Of a DNA stretch of 64,000 bases, positions 33,900 through 47,847 are shown one piece after another (the first letter of the stretch is position 1; every line of letters starts with the position of its first letter). The position numbers and the translations under genes are program-made. The stretch is taken from the NCBI GenBank assembly GCA_011109175.1, contig RDEW01000034.1:579556-643555 (forward strand). Reading direction: 5' to 3'. Under the pieces are notes generated by a model. The model was not told the DNA's origin and ran no database searches. It was given only the letters and a program-made list of their open reading frames with translations. Origin of the DNA: Dicyema japonicum. Lineage: Eukaryota; Dicyemida; Rhombozoa; Dicyemidae.

Positions 33900-35760
33900 T
33901 TTATTAAAATAATTTTGACTAAAACTAACAGTTAACAATATTGGATGCTCTGGTAATTGAGAACGCATTTCCTCAATATTTGCATGGTAATGTGCTCAAT
34001 GGGTCAGCTTTTTTCTCTTCAAAAATTTTTCTTTCAGATCTAATTTGTTTGGGTTTTCGAAGTCACGTGGAGAATTTCCGAGGCCAAATTCTGATTTTTG
34101 AGATCAATTACCTGTTTTTCATTTACTGACACGACCTTATCCCTCAGAAAACTCTGATTAGATACAGCGAGAAACCGGGCTTGTCGCTATGGAAGAAATT
34201 CTGTTCGTCGATTCCATGGCCGAATGTTAGCCCAAATTGGTTTGATCCTCTCAGAAGGAGACCGAGACTTGCTGCTTCGTAGAAGACCAGTCGATCGATA
34301 ATGTTGATTTTTTTAAAAATTATTTAGAGTTAAAAAAACATTGAGCCAGTTTTGGGACTCAATCTACCTTAGATAGAAATACTCTGGAATCCCACCATTT
34401 GAAGGATATTTCACCGCAACAATTAGGGAAACCTTGAGCAGGCACAAACGGGAGTTTATATAGACTGAAAATGATAATATTGAGTGCCTGTCGGCCTCCT
34501 CACTGGGATTATCACTCAAAGGGAGAATAATTTACAATTTTCTTATTATTATCCAAATTTTCAAGTTAGGTCATCCTTGCAGTCGATCTTTAGTGGACTA
34601 CAATATTTGGAGAATTATCAACATTTTGGCTTCTCGTTCCATTTAGAGTTCCCATCACTACTGAATCGCTTGCTGTACTGAATCTTTTCCTGCCGACTCC
34701 GAAAACAAAAGAAAAGTTCTCACACATTTAATGTTGTCATAAATTTGCAACCTTCTTTTCGTTTTTCTTTGATTGTATAAGACTTTTTGTCATTCAAGAG
34801 TTTGTAACTTAGAGGTTTGTTCATATGTTCATGTTAAATTAATTAAATTATTCCAAAGACCAAGGATAAGCAAACTAACTAACTCCTTGATCCTGCCTCA
34901 TTCCACCGTTCCAGAACTTGTTTCCAGGTAACGACACAGAAGAGGAGTCGTTGACCTGAACACATCCGTTTCTTCCTCATCAAAGTTACTGGAGCGTCAC
35001 TGAACTGATTTAGTGATTAATTGCTGTAACCAAATCTTCCTTCCTCGATAGTGCACATTTCATATTTATACTCTACCGACATGCTCTCCAGCGTCCTCTT
35101 AAGGACAACGGATTGAATGTATGTAGTTTGAGCTCTCTAGCAAATAAATCGTACTTATTCAATTTTTTTACTTCAGTGTGCTTCAATAATCCTTGAGAAG
35201 TAAAACTCTCCTTGAACACAACTAAACTTAAATAGTCCTCTTAAACACTTATCTATCTTATTCATCATCCTCACCATTCTCAGAAAATATTTTTAGATTA
35301 TAAATAATAGTAAGTGATTGGCTGTATACGTCATCAATGATGACTTACTTTGGGATTTAAACAATTTTGGAAATTTAAATTTTAGAATTTTGCTTAAAGG
35401 ATCCATTACTAACACACAAAGCCGGAAAGACAGACGAATCTCCTTGCAATATACCACGATTTAATTTAACGAACCCAATCTTTCCCTGTTGAAATATCGA
35501 ATAACTTTCTAATGGCTTATCAGACTTTTCACAAACGTTCCGATCCACATTGGGAAACAGAAAACTCTGAACATGGCAGAGAAAGCAATGGTCCACAAAG
35601 TTGTACGCCTTCTTTAAATCAATCCACGAAGCGAATATTTTGTTTCCATAATGACTGTTTATGCACTGATTTATTACAGCTCGCTCCTTTGCCCCTTGAC
35701 ATATCCTCCTTGCCCATGCTTTTGCAAAACTGACATACAAGGTCTCACGTGAAATTCGTA
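33900..35760 (-). mobile_element. R2-like retrotransposon debris, unit 1
   Basis: The minus strand has reverse-transcriptase pieces at 35740-35375: KERAVINQCINSHYGNKIFA, SWIDLKKAYNFVDHCFL (palm motif A), and GFVKLNRGILQGDSS (motif B), followed downstream by a decayed thumb and a basic tail. This unit still has Asp in IDLKKAY, where several later units have Tyr. Stops and shifts rule out activity. Confidence 0.75.
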
Positions 35761-36283
35761 TTATTATAATATATTTATTCCTGATTGTTTTTAATAGTTA
35801 AATGTTTATTTAATGATCTTGGTTGTTTTACTGTGGTCTTGAGATTTAATTAAATAAAATTTTATTTTTCATGTGAAAACAATTTATTACGTAACAAGAC
35901 AATCAAAATAATCCACTTGATTGATGAAATGGATGTTTCTTTGACAACTGCCAGAGAAATCCTTTGGAACAACATTCGATTTCCCGACTCTCATTCTTCA
36001 CTTTCGAAATCATTGACCCAAGCGATTTTAGAAAAGAGACGTCTTGGCTCCACTCGTCTAGACAACAACGGGTTGTACATGGAATCTGAATGAGAGGCTA
36101 TCTTATTTTTTTATATTGAGAGTATTGAAGGTAAGAGCAGCCTCCCCAAATGAAAATTTATTATGAAATTATTAATTAAAAGACAGTTGTTATTAATTAA
36201 AGTTAATTAACTTAAAGTCATGAAAAAATTACTTTTATGATCTACAGGTATTAAGCACGGTCTTTTTATGATATTCACACAAA

Positions 36284-36587
36284 ATGGAAAACCGCCAGAA
36301 GAACGGTGTTTTCGAAAATTTGTTGGTTCCCGAGAGACACTGGGAAAAGATGAGAATATTGCTGAGAAGCCAGGATCAGCTGATGGCGTTTGTATTTTAA
36401 TTATTGTTTACCTTGTGATTTATGACTTAATAATAATAGATTGGAATACTATTTAAAAAACGATAGTGGAATGACCACTCAGATTATAATGGTATCAGCA
36501 TCCAAGTATTTTAAAAAGCGTTCTCAAAAGACATACCACCATCGGGATTGTAAAAATGATATTAATTCAGATTCTAAATTTATGTAA
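36284..36587 (+). CDS. gene B copy in front of gene A copy 2
   Basis: Two exons with a 52-nt intron, as described for the copy at 55208. Its stop codon lies about 90 bp before the gene A start. Confidence 0.45.
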
Positions 36588-36677
36588 ATTTATTAAGGAA
36601 GTAATAAATGCTTGTTCGCAGAAAAAATTCCAAGAAATTAATAAATCATATAAATACTCAATTTCAGTAAAACTCAA

Positions 36678-37502
36678 ATGTTCTGGTTTTTAGTAATTGT
36701 GTTAGGAATAATAGAAATTTGTATTACATTTTATAATAATAGCATTACAACAATACACACCATACCCTATGAGAGTGAAATTTGATAATTTCCCAGTAAT
36801 TTACTTTATTAACAATTAGGAGACGAGAGAAATTTTGTCATACGGTCAAAATGTGTCATTAATGTTAGGCATTAGGAGAAGTTATGACTATAACCGAAGA
36901 GAATATTAATCCTGAACTTACCATAACAATAAGGTAATACAACAATTAATTCTTTTAGTCGTGGTCATGAAAATTGTGATTACAGAGATAGTATTTTAAC
37001 GGTAACAGTGCTACCAGATGCTGAAGTATAGATAATTTATATTAATAGATCTTGACTGGAAAAATATTAAAATGTCTGTTAAAAAATATTTTGCGAGGAA
37101 AAGAAGTAGGAGACGATAAATCCCGAGATTTTGATATACTACATGACGAAAGTGGATGGTTAATAATGTAATATTATTTTAGCGCAAGAATATTATCCGA
37201 TGAACAAGTTTTATTCCTTCAAGAGATAAACAAAGCAGATTTTTTGAAAAGAATTGGAGGTTAACAAATTATTAATATTAGAACAACCTACTGTTACGAC
37301 CACCAGTACAACCACTACTCCTATACCTCCTGATGATAATGATATGGACACAGATGAGCAAAAAGATATCCATGAAGATTCTGAAAAATTAACCACCAAA
37401 GATCGCAGTAATATTGGAATAAATTGTATTATTATAATATATTCAGCATTCAATATTATTCATTTCCTGAATGCTCTAATTATTATTGGAGTTATCATTT
37501 AA
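36678..37502 (+). pseudogene. gene A copy 2
   Basis: Same structure as copy 6. Exon 3 is two bases short (ATACGG for ATACCGG plus another lost base). Exon 6 has a seven-codon variant, GTAGGAGACGATAAATCCCG, of unchanged length. The last exon is intact and reads DDNDMDTDEQKDIHEDSEKL through to the hydrophobic end. Confidence 0.7.
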
Positions 37503-37569
37503 TTAGATTATTAATAATTTGATTGGATTGGGTTCTCTAAATAAAAGGATTTATTAAAATAATTTTGAC

Positions 37570-39400
37570 TAAAACTAACAGTTAACAATTATTGGATGCT
37601 CTGGTAATTGAGAACGCATTTCCTCGATGATTTGCATCGTAATGTGCTCAATGGGTCAGCTTTTTTCTCTTCAAAAATTTTTCTTTCAGATCTAATTTGT
37701 TTGGGTTTTATCGAAGTCACGTGGAGAATTTCCGAGGCCAAATTCTGATTTTTGAGATCAATTATCTGTTTTTAATTTACTGACACGACCTTATCCCTCA
37801 GAAAACTCTGATTAGATACAGCGAGAAACCGGGCTTGTCGCTATGGAAGAAATTCTGTTCGTCGATTCCATGGCCGAATGTTAGCCCAAATTGTTGATCC
37901 TCTCAGAGGAGACCGAGACTATGCTGCTCTTCGTAGAAGACCAGTCGATCGATAATGTTGATTTTTTTAAAAATTATTTAGAGTTAAAAAGAACATTGAG
38001 CCAGTTTTGGGACTCAATCTACCTTAGATAGAAATACTCTGGAATCCCACCATTTGAAGGATATTTCACCGCAACAATTAGGGAAACCTTGAGCAGGCAC
38101 AAACGGGAGTTTATATAGACTGAAAATGATAATATTGAGTGCCTGTCGGCCTCCTCACTGGGATTATCACTCAAAGGGAGAATAATTTACAAGTTTCTTA
38201 TTATTATCCAGAATTTTCAAGGTTAGGTCATCCTTGCAGTCGATCTTAAGTGGACTACATTATTTGGAGAATTAATCAACATTTTGGCTTCTTCGTTCCA
38301 TTTAGGTTCCCATCACTTGCTGAATCGCTTGCTGTACTGAATCTTTTCTTGCCGACTCTAAAAACTCAAGAAAAGTTTCTAACACATTTAATATTGTCAT
38401 AAATTTGCAACCTTCTTTTCGTTTTTCTTTGATAGTTTAAGACTTTTTGCCATTCAACAGTTTGTAACTTAGAGGTTTGTTCACATGTTCATGTTAAATT
38501 AATTAAATTATTCCAAAGACCAAGGATAAACAAACTAACTAACTCCTTGATCCTGTCTCGTTCCACCGTTCCAGAACTTGTTTCCAGGCAACGACACTGA
38601 AGAGGAGTCGTTGACCTGTAACCCATCCGTTTCTTCCTCATCAAAGTTACCTGGAGCGTCACTGAACTGATTTATTGATTAATTGCTGTAACCAAATCTT
38701 CCTTCCTCGATAGTGCACATTTCATATTTATACTCTACCAACATGCTCTCCAGCGTCCTCTTGAGGACAACGGATTGAATGTATGTAGTTTGAGCTCTCT
38801 AGCAAATAAATCGTACTTATTCAACTTTTTTACTTCAGTGTGCTTCAATAATCCTTGAGAAGTATAACTCTCCTTAAACACAACTAAACTGAAATAATCA
38901 TCTATCTCATTCATCATCCTCACCATTCTCAGCAAATATTTTTAGATTATCAATAATAGTAAGTGATTGGCTGTATACGTCATCAATGATTAATTACTTT
39001 GGGATATAGACAATTTTGGAAATTTAAATTTTAGAATTTTGCTTAAAGGATCCATTACTAACACACAAAGCCGGAAAGACAACGAATCTCCTTGCAATAT
39101 ACCACGATTTAATTTAACGAAAACAATCTTTCCTGTTGAAATTCGAATAACTTTCTAATGGCTTATCAGACTTTTCACAAACCTTCCGATCCACATTGGG
39201 AAACAGAAAACTCAGAACATGGCAGAGAAAGCAATAGTCCACAAAGTTGTACGCCTTCTTTAAATCAATCCACGAAGCAAATAGTTTGTTTCCATAATGA
39301 CTGTTTATGCACTGATTTATTACAGCTCGCTCCTTTGCCCCTTGACATATCCTCCTTGCCCCATTTTTGCGGAACTGACATACAAGGTCTCACGTGAAAT
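37570..39400 (-). mobile_element. R2-like retrotransposon debris, unit 2
   Basis: Same segment as in unit 1. The minus strand of 38935-38735 reads MLRMVRMMNEIDDYFSLVVF and KKLNKYDLFARELKLHTFNP, a region after the palm. The 3' end directly follows gene A copy 2, pointing toward it. Confidence 0.7.
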
Positions 39401-39573
39401 TCGTATTATTATAATATATTTATTCCTGATTGTTTTTAATGGTTAAATGTTTATTTAATGATCATGGTTGTTTTACTGTGGTCTTGAGATTTAATTAAAT
39501 AAAATTTTATTTTTCATGTGAAAACAATTTATTACGTAACAAGACAATCAAAATAATCCACTTGATTGATGAA

Positions 39574-39741
39574 ATGGATGTTTCTTTTGACAACTGCCAG
39601 AAGAAATCCTTTGGAACAACTATTCGATTTCCCGACTCTCATTCTTCACTTTGGAAATCATTGACCCAAGCGATTTTAGAAAAGAGGCGTCTTGGCTCCA
39701 CTCGTCTAGACAACAACGGGTTGTACATGGAATCTGAATGA
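39574..39741 (+). other. short plus-strand ORF opposite the LINE debris in unit 3
   Basis: A 55-codon frame starting MDVSFDNCQKKSFGTTIRFP and ending NNGLYMESE. Other units are shifted here or read differently, and the minus strand of the same region matches the C terminus of RLE family 1. I therefore think this is an accidental frame, though a 5' exon of gene B cannot be excluded. Confidence 0.15.
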
Positions 39742-39930
39742 GAGGCTATCTTATTTTTTATCTTGAAATTATTAAAAGTAAGAGCAGCCTCCCCAAATGA
39801 AAATTTATTATGAAATTATTAATTAAAAGACAGTTGTTATTAATTAAAGTTAATTAATTTAAAGTCATGAAAAAATCACTTTTATGATCTACAAGTATTA
39901 AGCACGGTCTTTTTATGATATTCACACAAA

Positions 39931-40233
39931 ATGAAAACCGCCAGAAGAACGGTGTTTTCGAAAATGTGTTGGTTCCCGAGAGACACTGGGAAAAGATGAG
40001 AATATTGCTGAGAAGCCAGGATCAGCTGATGGCGTTTGTATTTTAATTATTGTTTACCTTGTGATTTATGACTTAATAATAATAGATTGGAATACTATTT
40101 AAAAAACGATAGTGGAATGACCACTCAGATTATAATGGTATCAGCATCCAAGTATTTTAAAAAGCGTTCTCAAAAGACATACCACCATCGGGATTGTAAA
40201 AATGATATTAATTCAGATTCTAAATTTATGTAA
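39931..40233 (+). pseudogene. gene B copy in front of gene A copy 3
   Basis: One G is missing directly after the start codon (ATGAAAACC for ATGGAAAACC), which shifts the frame. The SINE lies between it and the next gene A. Confidence 0.4.
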
Positions 40234-40322
40234 ATTTTTAAGGAAGTAATAAATGCTTGTTCGCAGAAAAAATTCCAAGAAATTAATAAATCATATAAAT
40301 ACTCAATTTCAGTAAAACTCAA

Positions 40323-40655
40323 TGCCGGTGGCTTAGTGGTTAGGTGTCGGGCTTAAGTGGCTTAGGCTACGGGTTCGAATCTCGCTTGCTGTTCACCTTG
40401 GTGGAAGGTTCACGCATCTACGATGCAGAAATGGTTTGACGAGTGACGCCGTCATCAGTGAATACTCACTGCGGAACTGAATTTGTCTAGAAAGGACACT
40501 CACACAAGAAAAAGAAAAAAAGAAGTGAAGATCATTCCTTGGTTCTACGATTAGTTAAAATTAACTGTTCTTTACTTAAATAAAGTGTGTGTCCTGCTAT
40601 GCGGAGCTATAAAATACTATGGCTCTCGTGAAAAGGCTTTATTATTATTATTATT
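40323..40655 (+). mobile_element. tRNA-derived SINE in unit 3
   Basis: The head has a polymerase III box A (TGGCTTAGTGG, 40329-40339) and box B (GGTTCGAATCT, 40372-40382). The middle contains TGACGAGTGACGCCGTCATC and ACTCACTGCGGAACTGA; the 3' part is ACTTAAATAAAGTGTGTGTC then CGGAGCTATAAA...GGCTCTCGTGAAA, and the tail is (ATT)n. It is flanked by the duplicated target AGTAAAACTCAA (40311-40322) and AGTAAAAACTCAA (40656-40668). The 3' part matches the RTE-like LINE end at 29036-29072. Confidence 0.9.
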
Positions 40656-40668
40656 AGTAAAAACTCAA

Positions 40669-41493
40669 ATGTTCTGGTTTTTAGTAAATTGTGTTAGGAA
40701 TAATAGAATTTGTATTACATTTATAATAATAGCATTACAACAATACACACCATACTCTATGGAAGTGAAATTTGATAATTTCCCAGTAATTTACTTTACT
40801 AACAATTAGGGAGACGAGAGAAATTTTGTCATACCGGTCAAAATGTGTCATTAATGTTTAGGCATTAGGAGAAGTTATGACTATAACCGAAGAGAATAAT
40901 AATCCTGAACTTAGCATAACAATAAGGTAATACAACAATTAATTCTTTTAGTCGTGGTCAAGAAAATTGTGATTACAGAGATAGTATTTTAACGGTAACA
41001 GTGCTACAGATGCTGAAGTATAGATAATTTATATTAATAGATCTTGACTGGAAAAATATTAAAATGTCTGTTAAAAAATATTTTGCGAGGAAAAGAAGTA
41101 ATAGACCCTCAATCCCGAAAATTTTGATATACTACAGGACGAAAGTGGATGGTTAATAATGTAATATCATTTTAGCGCAAGAATATTATCCGATGATCAA
41201 GTTTATTCTTCAAGGGATAAACAAAGCAGACTTTTTGAATAGAATTGGAGGTTAATAAATTATTAATATTAGAACAACCTCCTGTTACGACCACCAGTAC
41301 AACCACTACTCCTATACCTCCTGATGATGATGACATGGACACAGATGAGCAAAAAGATATCCATGAAGATTCTGAAAAATTAACCACCAAAGATCGCAGT
41401 AATATTGGAATAAATTGTATTATTATAATATATTCAGCATTCAATATTATTCATTTCCTGAATGCTCTAATTATTATTGGAGTTATCATTTAA
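40669..41493 (+). pseudogene. gene A copy 3 (SINE directly upstream)
   Basis: Same structure, but the first exon and intron have three single-base indels (GTAAATTG, AGAATTTG, CATTTATAA). The SINE at 40323-40655 ends immediately before the AGTAAAAACTCAA that precedes the ATG, so any promoter or leader is separated from this copy by 333 bp. The last exon is intact. Confidence 0.7.
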
Positions 41494-41559
41494 TTAGATT
41501 ATTAATAATTTGATTGATTGGGTTCTCTAAATAAAAGGATTTATTAAAATAATTTTTGA

Positions 41560-43390
41560 CTGAAACTAACAGTTAACAATAATTGATGCTCTGGTAATTG
41601 AGAACGCATTTCCTAATAATTTGCATGGTAATGTGCTCAATGGTCAGCTTTTTTCTCTTCAAAAAATTTTTCTTTCAGATCTAATTTGTTTGGGTTTTGT
41701 CGAAGTCACGTGGAGAATTTCCGAGGCCAAATTCTGATTTTTGAGATCAATTACCTGTTTTTCATTTACTGACACGACCTTATCCTCAAAACTCTGATTA
41801 GATACAGCGAGAAACCGGGCTTGTCGCTATGGAAGAAATTCTGTTCGTCGATTCCATGCCGAATGTTAGCCCAAATTGTTGATCCTCTCAGAGGAGACCG
41901 AGACCATGCTGCTCTTCGTAGAAGACCAGTCGATCGATAATGTTGATTTTTTTAAAAATTATTTAGAGTTTAATAAAAAAAACATTGAGCCAGTTTTGGG
42001 ACTCAGTCTACCTTAGATAGAAATACTCTGGAATCCCATTTGAAGGATATTTCACCGCAACAATTTGGGAAACCTCGAGCAGGCACAAACGGGAGTTTAT
42101 ATAGACTGAAAATGATAATATTGAGTGCATGTTGGCCTCCTCACTGGGATTATCACTCAAAGGGAGAATAATCTTACAATTTTCTTATTATTATCCAGAA
42201 TTTTCAAGGTTAGGTCATCCTTGCAGTCGATCTTAAGTGGACTACATTATTTGGAGAATTAATCAACATTTTGGCTTCTTCGTTCCATTTAGGGTTCCCA
42301 TCACTTGCTGAATCGCTTGCTGTACTGAATCTTTTCCTGCCGACTCCAAAAACTCAAGAAAAGTTTCTCACACATTTAATATTGTCATAAATTTGCAACC
42401 TTCTTTTCGTTTTTCTTTGATTGTTTAAGACTTCCTTTTTGCCATTCAACAGTTTGTAAATTAGAGGTTTGTTCACATGTTCATGTTAAATTAATTAAAT
42501 TATTCCAAAGACCAAGGATAAGCAAACTAACTAACTCCTTGATCCTGACTCGTTCCACCGTTCCAGAACTTGTTTCCAGGCAACGACACAGAAGAGGAGT
42601 CGTTGACCTGAAACCCATCCGTTTCTTCCTCATCAAAGTTACCTGGAACGTCACTGAACTGATTTATTGATTGATTGCTGTAACCAAATCTTCCTTCCTC
42701 GATAGTGCTCATTTCATATTTATACTTTACCAACATGCACTCCAGCGTCCTCTTGAGACAACGGATTGAATGTATGTAGTTTGAGCTCTCTAGCAAATAA
42801 ATCGTACTTATTCAACTTTTTTACTTCAGTGTGCTTCAATAATCCTTGAGAAGTAAAACTCCTTTTAAACACAACTAAACTGAAATAATCATCTATCTCA
42901 TTCATCATCCTCACCATTCTCAGCAAATATTTTTAGATTATCAATAATAGTAAGTGATTGGTTGTATACGTCATCAATGATTAATGACTTTGGGATATAG
43001 ACAATTTTGGAAATTTATTATTTAGAATTATGCTTAAAGGATCCGTGACAAACACAAATAGCCGGAAAGACAACGAATCTCCTTGCAATATACCACAATT
43101 TAATTTAACTATTCCATTCCTTGTTGAAATTTAGAATAACTTTCCACTGGCTTATCAGATTTTTCACAAACCTTCCAATCCACATTGGGAAGCAGAAAAC
43201 TCAGAACATGGAGAGAAAGCATTGGTCCACAGAGTCGTACGCCTTCTTTAAATAAATCCACGAAGCGAATAGTTTGTTTCCATAATCATTGTTTATGCAT
43301 TGATTTATTAAAGCTCGTTCTTTCGCCCCTTGACACATCCTCCTTGCTCCATGCTTTTGCAAAACTGACATACAAGGACTCACGTGAAAT
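41560..43390 (-). mobile_element. R2-like retrotransposon debris, unit 3
   Basis: The same segment, more diverged at the 5' side (43383-43201 reads GAKERALINQCINNDYGNKL and YLKKAYDSVDQCF). It retains YDSVDQ, closer to an ordinary motif A than the YNFVDH of other units. The minus strand of 42796-42527 gives LVKYKYEMSTIEEGRFGYSN. Confidence 0.7.
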
Positions 43391-43921
43391 TCGTATTATT
43401 ATAATATATTTATTCCTGATTGTTTTTAATTAGTTAAATGTTTATTTAATGATCTTGGTTGTTTTACTGTGGTCTTGAGATTTAATTAAATAAAATTTTA
43501 TTTTTCATGTGAAAACAATTTATTACGTAACAAGACAATCAAAATAATCCACTTGATTGATGAAATGGATGTTTCTTTTGACAACTGCCAGAGAAATCCT
43601 TTGGAACAACTATTCGATTTCCCGACTCTCATTCTTCACTTTGGAAATCATTGACCCAAGCGATTTTAGAAAAGAGGCGTCTTGGCTCCACTCGTCTAGA
43701 CAACAACGGGTTGTACATGGAATCTGAATGAGAGGCTATCTTATTTTTTTATCTTGAAATTATTAAAAGTACAAGCAGCCTCCCCAAATGAAAATTTATT
43801 ATGAAATTATTAATTAAAAGACAGTTGTTATTAATTAAAGTTAATTAATTTAAAGTCATGAAAAAATCACTTTTATGATCTACAAGTATTAAGCACGGTC
43901 TTTTTATGATATTCACACAAA

Positions 43922-44225
43922 ATGGAAAACCGCCAGAAGAACGGTGTTTTCGAAAATTTGTTGGTTCCCGAGAGACACTGGGAAAAGATGAGAATATTGC
44001 TGAGAAGCCAGGATCAGCTGATGGCGTTTGTATTTTAATTATTGTTTACCTTGTGATTTATGACTTAATAATAATAGATTGGAATACTATTTAAAAAACG
44101 ATAGTGGAATGACCACTCAGATTATAATGGTATCAGCATCCAAGTATTTTAAAAAGCGTTCTCAAAAGACATACCACCATCGGGATTGTAAAAATGATAT
44201 TAATTCAGATTCTAAATTTATGTAA
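43922..44225 (+). CDS. gene B copy in front of gene A copy 4
   Basis: Same two-exon model as 55208-55511, with no frame break noticed. Confidence 0.45.
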
Positions 44226-44315
44226 ATTTATTAAGGAAGTAATAAATGCTTGTTCGCAGAAAAAATTCCAAGAAATTAATAAATCATATAAATACTCAAT
44301 TTCAGTAAAACTCAA

Positions 44316-45153
44316 ATGTTCTGGTTTTTAGTAATTGTGTTAGGAATAATAGAAATTTGTATTACATTTTATAATAATAGCATTACAACAATACACACCA
44401 TACCCTATGAAGTGAAATTTGATAATTTCCCAGTAATTTACTTTATTAACAATTAGGAGACGAGATAGAAATTTTGTCATACGGTCAAATGTGTCATTAA
44501 TGTTCAGGCATTAGGAGAAGTTATGACTATAACCGAAGAGAATATTAATCCTGAACTTACCATAACAATAAGGTAATACAACAATTAATTCTTTTAGTCG
44601 TGGTCAAGAAAATTGTGATTACAGAGATAGTATTTTAACGGTAACAGTGCTACCAGATGCTGAAGTATAGATAATTTATATTAATAGATCTTGACTGGAA
44701 AAATATTAAAATGTCTGTTAAAAAATATTTTGCGAGGAAAAGAAGTAATAGACCCTCAACCCCGAGATTTTGATATACTACAGGACGAAAGTGGATGGTT
44801 AATAATGTAATATCATTTTAGCGCAAGAATATTATCCGATGAACAAGTTATATTCCTTCAAGAGATAAACAAAGCAAATTTTTTGAATAGAATTGTAGGT
44901 TAATAAATTTTTAATATTAGAACAACCTACTGTTACGACCACCAGTACAACCACTACTCCTATTCCTCCTGATGATGATGACATGGACACAGATGAGCAA
45001 AAAGATATCCATGAAGATTCTGAAAACTTAACCACCAAAGATCGCAGTAATATTGGAATAAATTGTATAATTATAATATATTTAGCATTCAATATTATTC
45101 ATTTCCTGAATGCTTTAATTATTATTGGAGTTATCATTCAATTAGATTATTAA
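44316..45153 (+). pseudogene. gene A copy 4
   Basis: Same structure. Exon 2 has lost one base (TATGAAGTG for TATGAGAGTG-type sequence). Exon 3 carries an in-frame TAG under the consensus splice model. The final stop is replaced by CAA, so the frame runs on through LDY to TAA at 45151-45153, as in copy 7 and the copy at 17218. Confidence 0.7.
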
Positions 45154-45219
45154 TAATTTGATTGGATTGGGTTCTCTAAATAAAAAGATTTATTAAAATT
45201 AATTTTGACTAAAACTAAC

Positions 45220-47020
45220 AGTTAACAATCATTGGATGCTCTGGTAATTGAGAACGCATTTCCTTGATGATTTGCATCGTAATGTGCTCAATGGTCAGCT
45301 TTTTTCTCTTCAAAAATTTTTCTTTCAGATCTAATTTGTTTGGGTTTTCGAAGTCACGTGGAGAATTTCCGAGGCCAAATTCTGATTTTTGAGATCAATT
45401 ACCTGTTTTTCATTTACTGACACGACCTTATCCCTCAGAAAACTCTGATTGGACACAGCGAGAAACCGGGCTTGTCGCTATGGAAGATATTTTGTTCGTC
45501 GATTCCATGGCCGAATGTTTGCCCAAATTGTTTAAATTCTCAGAGAAGACCGAAACCGTGCTGTTCTTCGTAGAAAACCAGTCGATCGATAATTTTGAGT
45601 TTTTTTAAAAATTATTTAGAGTTAAAAAAGCATTGAGCCAGTTTTGGGACTCAATCCACCTGAGATAGAAATACTCTGGAAACCCAGTATTTAAAGGATA
45701 TTTCACCACAACAATTAGAAACACCCTGAACAGCACAAACGGGAGTTTATTTAGACTGAAAATGAAAATATTGAGTGCCTGTTGTTTTCCTCACTGGGAT
45801 TATCACTCAAAGGGAGAATAATCTTCAATTTTCTTATTATTATCCAAATTTTTCAAAGTTAGGTCATTCTTGCAGTCGATCTTTAGTGGACTACGTTATT
45901 TGGAGAATTTATCAACATTTTGGCTTCTTCTTTCCATTTAGAGTTCCCATCACTACTGAATCGCTTGCTGTACTGAATCTTTTCCTGCCGACTCCGAAAA
46001 CAAAAGAAAAGTTCTCACACATTTAATGTTGTCATAAATTTGCAACCTTCTTTTCGTTTTTCTTTGATTGTATAAGACTTTTTTGCCATTCAACAGTTTG
46101 TAACTTAGAGGTTTGTTCATATGTTCATGTTAAATTAATTAAATTATTCCAAAGACCAAGGATAAGCAAACTAACTAACTCCTTGATCCTGCCTCGTTCC
46201 ACCGTTCCAGAACTTGTTTCCAGGTAACGACACAGAAGAGGAGTCGTTGACCTGAGACACATCCGTTTCTTCCTCATCAAAGTTATTTGGAACGTCACTG
46301 AACTGATTTATTGATTGATTGCTGTAACCAAATCTTCCTTCCTCGATAGTGCACATTTCATATTTATACTCTACCAACATGCTCTCCAGCGTCCTCTTGA
46401 GGACAACGGATTGAATGTATGTAGTTTGAGCTCTCTAGCAAATAAATCGTACTTATTCAATTTTTTACTTCAGTGTGCTTCAATAATCCTTGAGAAGTAA
46501 AACTCCTCTTAAACACAACTAAACTAATAGTCATCTATCTTATTCATCATCCTCACCATTCTCAGAAATATTTTTAGATTATCAATAATAGTAAGTGATT
46601 GGCTGTATACGTCATCAATGATGAATTACTTTGGGATTTAGACAATTTTGGAAATTTAAATTTTAGAATTTTGCTTAAAGGATCCATTACTAACACACAA
46701 AGAATCTCCTTGCAATATACCACGATTTAATTTAACGAACCCAATCTTTCCTGTTGAAATATCGAATAACTTTCTAATGGCTTATCAGACTTTCACAAAC
46801 CTTCCGATCCACATTGGGAAACAGAAAACTCAGAACATGGCAGAGAAAGCAATAGTCCACAAAGTTGTACGCCTTCTTTAAATCAAATCCACGAAGCAAA
46901 TAGTTTGTTTCCATAATGACTGTTTATGCACTGATTTATTACAGCTCGCTCCTTTGCCCCTTGACATATCCTCCTTGCTCCCATGTTTTGCGAACTGACA
47001 TACAAGGTCTCACGTGAAAT
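45220..47020 (-). mobile_element. R2-like retrotransposon debris, unit 4
   Basis: Same segment; 46380-46171 on the minus strand reads LVEYKYEMCTIEEGRFGYSN. The 3' part (45480-45780) differs more from the other units than their average, and a short deletion near 46700 removes part of the motif B region. Confidence 0.7.
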
Positions 47021-47543
47021 ATATATTATATTTATTCCTGATTGTTTTTAAGGGTTAAATGTTTATTTAATGATCATGGTTGTTTTACTTTGGTCTTGAG
47101 ATATTAATTAAATAAAATTTTATTTTTCATGTGAAAACAATTTATTACGTAACAAGACAATCAAAATAATCCACTTGATTGATGAAATGGATGTTTCTTT
47201 TGACAACTGCCAGAAAAATCCTTTGGAACAACCATTCGATTTCCCGACTCTCATTCTTCACTTTGGAAATCATTGACCCAAGCGATTTTAGAAAAGAGGC
47301 GTCTTGGCTCCACTCGTCTAGACAACAACGGGTTGTACATGGAATCTGAATGAGAGGCTATCTTATTTTTTTATCTTGAAATTATTAAAAGTAAGAGCAG
47401 CCTCCCCAAATGAAAATTTATTATGAAATTATTAATTAAAAGACAGTTGTTATTAATTAAAGTTAATTAATTTAAAGTCATGAAAAAATCACTTTTATGA
47501 TCTACAAGTATTAAGCACGGTCTTTTTATGATATTCACACAAA

Positions 47544-47847
47544 ATGAAAAACCGCCAGAAGAACGGTGTTTTCGAAAATGTGTTGGTTCCCGAGAGACAC
47601 TGGGAAAAGATGAGAATATTGCTGAGAAGCCAGGATCAGCTGATGGCGTTTGTATTTTAATTATTGTTTACCTTGTGATTTATGACTTAATAATAATAGA
47701 TTGGAATACTATTTAAAAAACGATAGTGGAATGACCACTCAGATTATAATGGTATCAGCATCCAAGTATTTTAAAAAGCGTTCTCAAAAGACATACCACC
47801 ATCGGGATTGTAAAAATGATATTAATTCAGATTCTAAATTTATGTAA
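47544..47847 (+). CDS. gene B copy in front of gene A copy 5
   Basis: Same model; residue 2 is Lys instead of Glu, and ENLL becomes ENVL. The frame is kept. The SINE separates it from gene A. Confidence 0.45.

Noticed and set aside
37211-37453. Repeated minus-strand ORF starting MNAEYIIIIQFIPILLRSL in each array unit
   Set aside because: It is the antisense shadow of the last exon of gene A (Thr/Pro stalk and hydrophobic tail). The plus strand has the splice-consistent frame.
40323-40395. tRNA gene
   Set aside because: Box A and box B are present, but the sequence continues into a SINE body with a LINE-like tail and target duplications, and I could not fold a proper cloverleaf by eye.
40585-40809. 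ORF starting MCVLLCGAIKYYGSREKALL at units 3 and 5
   Set aside because: It is read from the SINE 3' end and ATT tail into gene A, not a protein gene.
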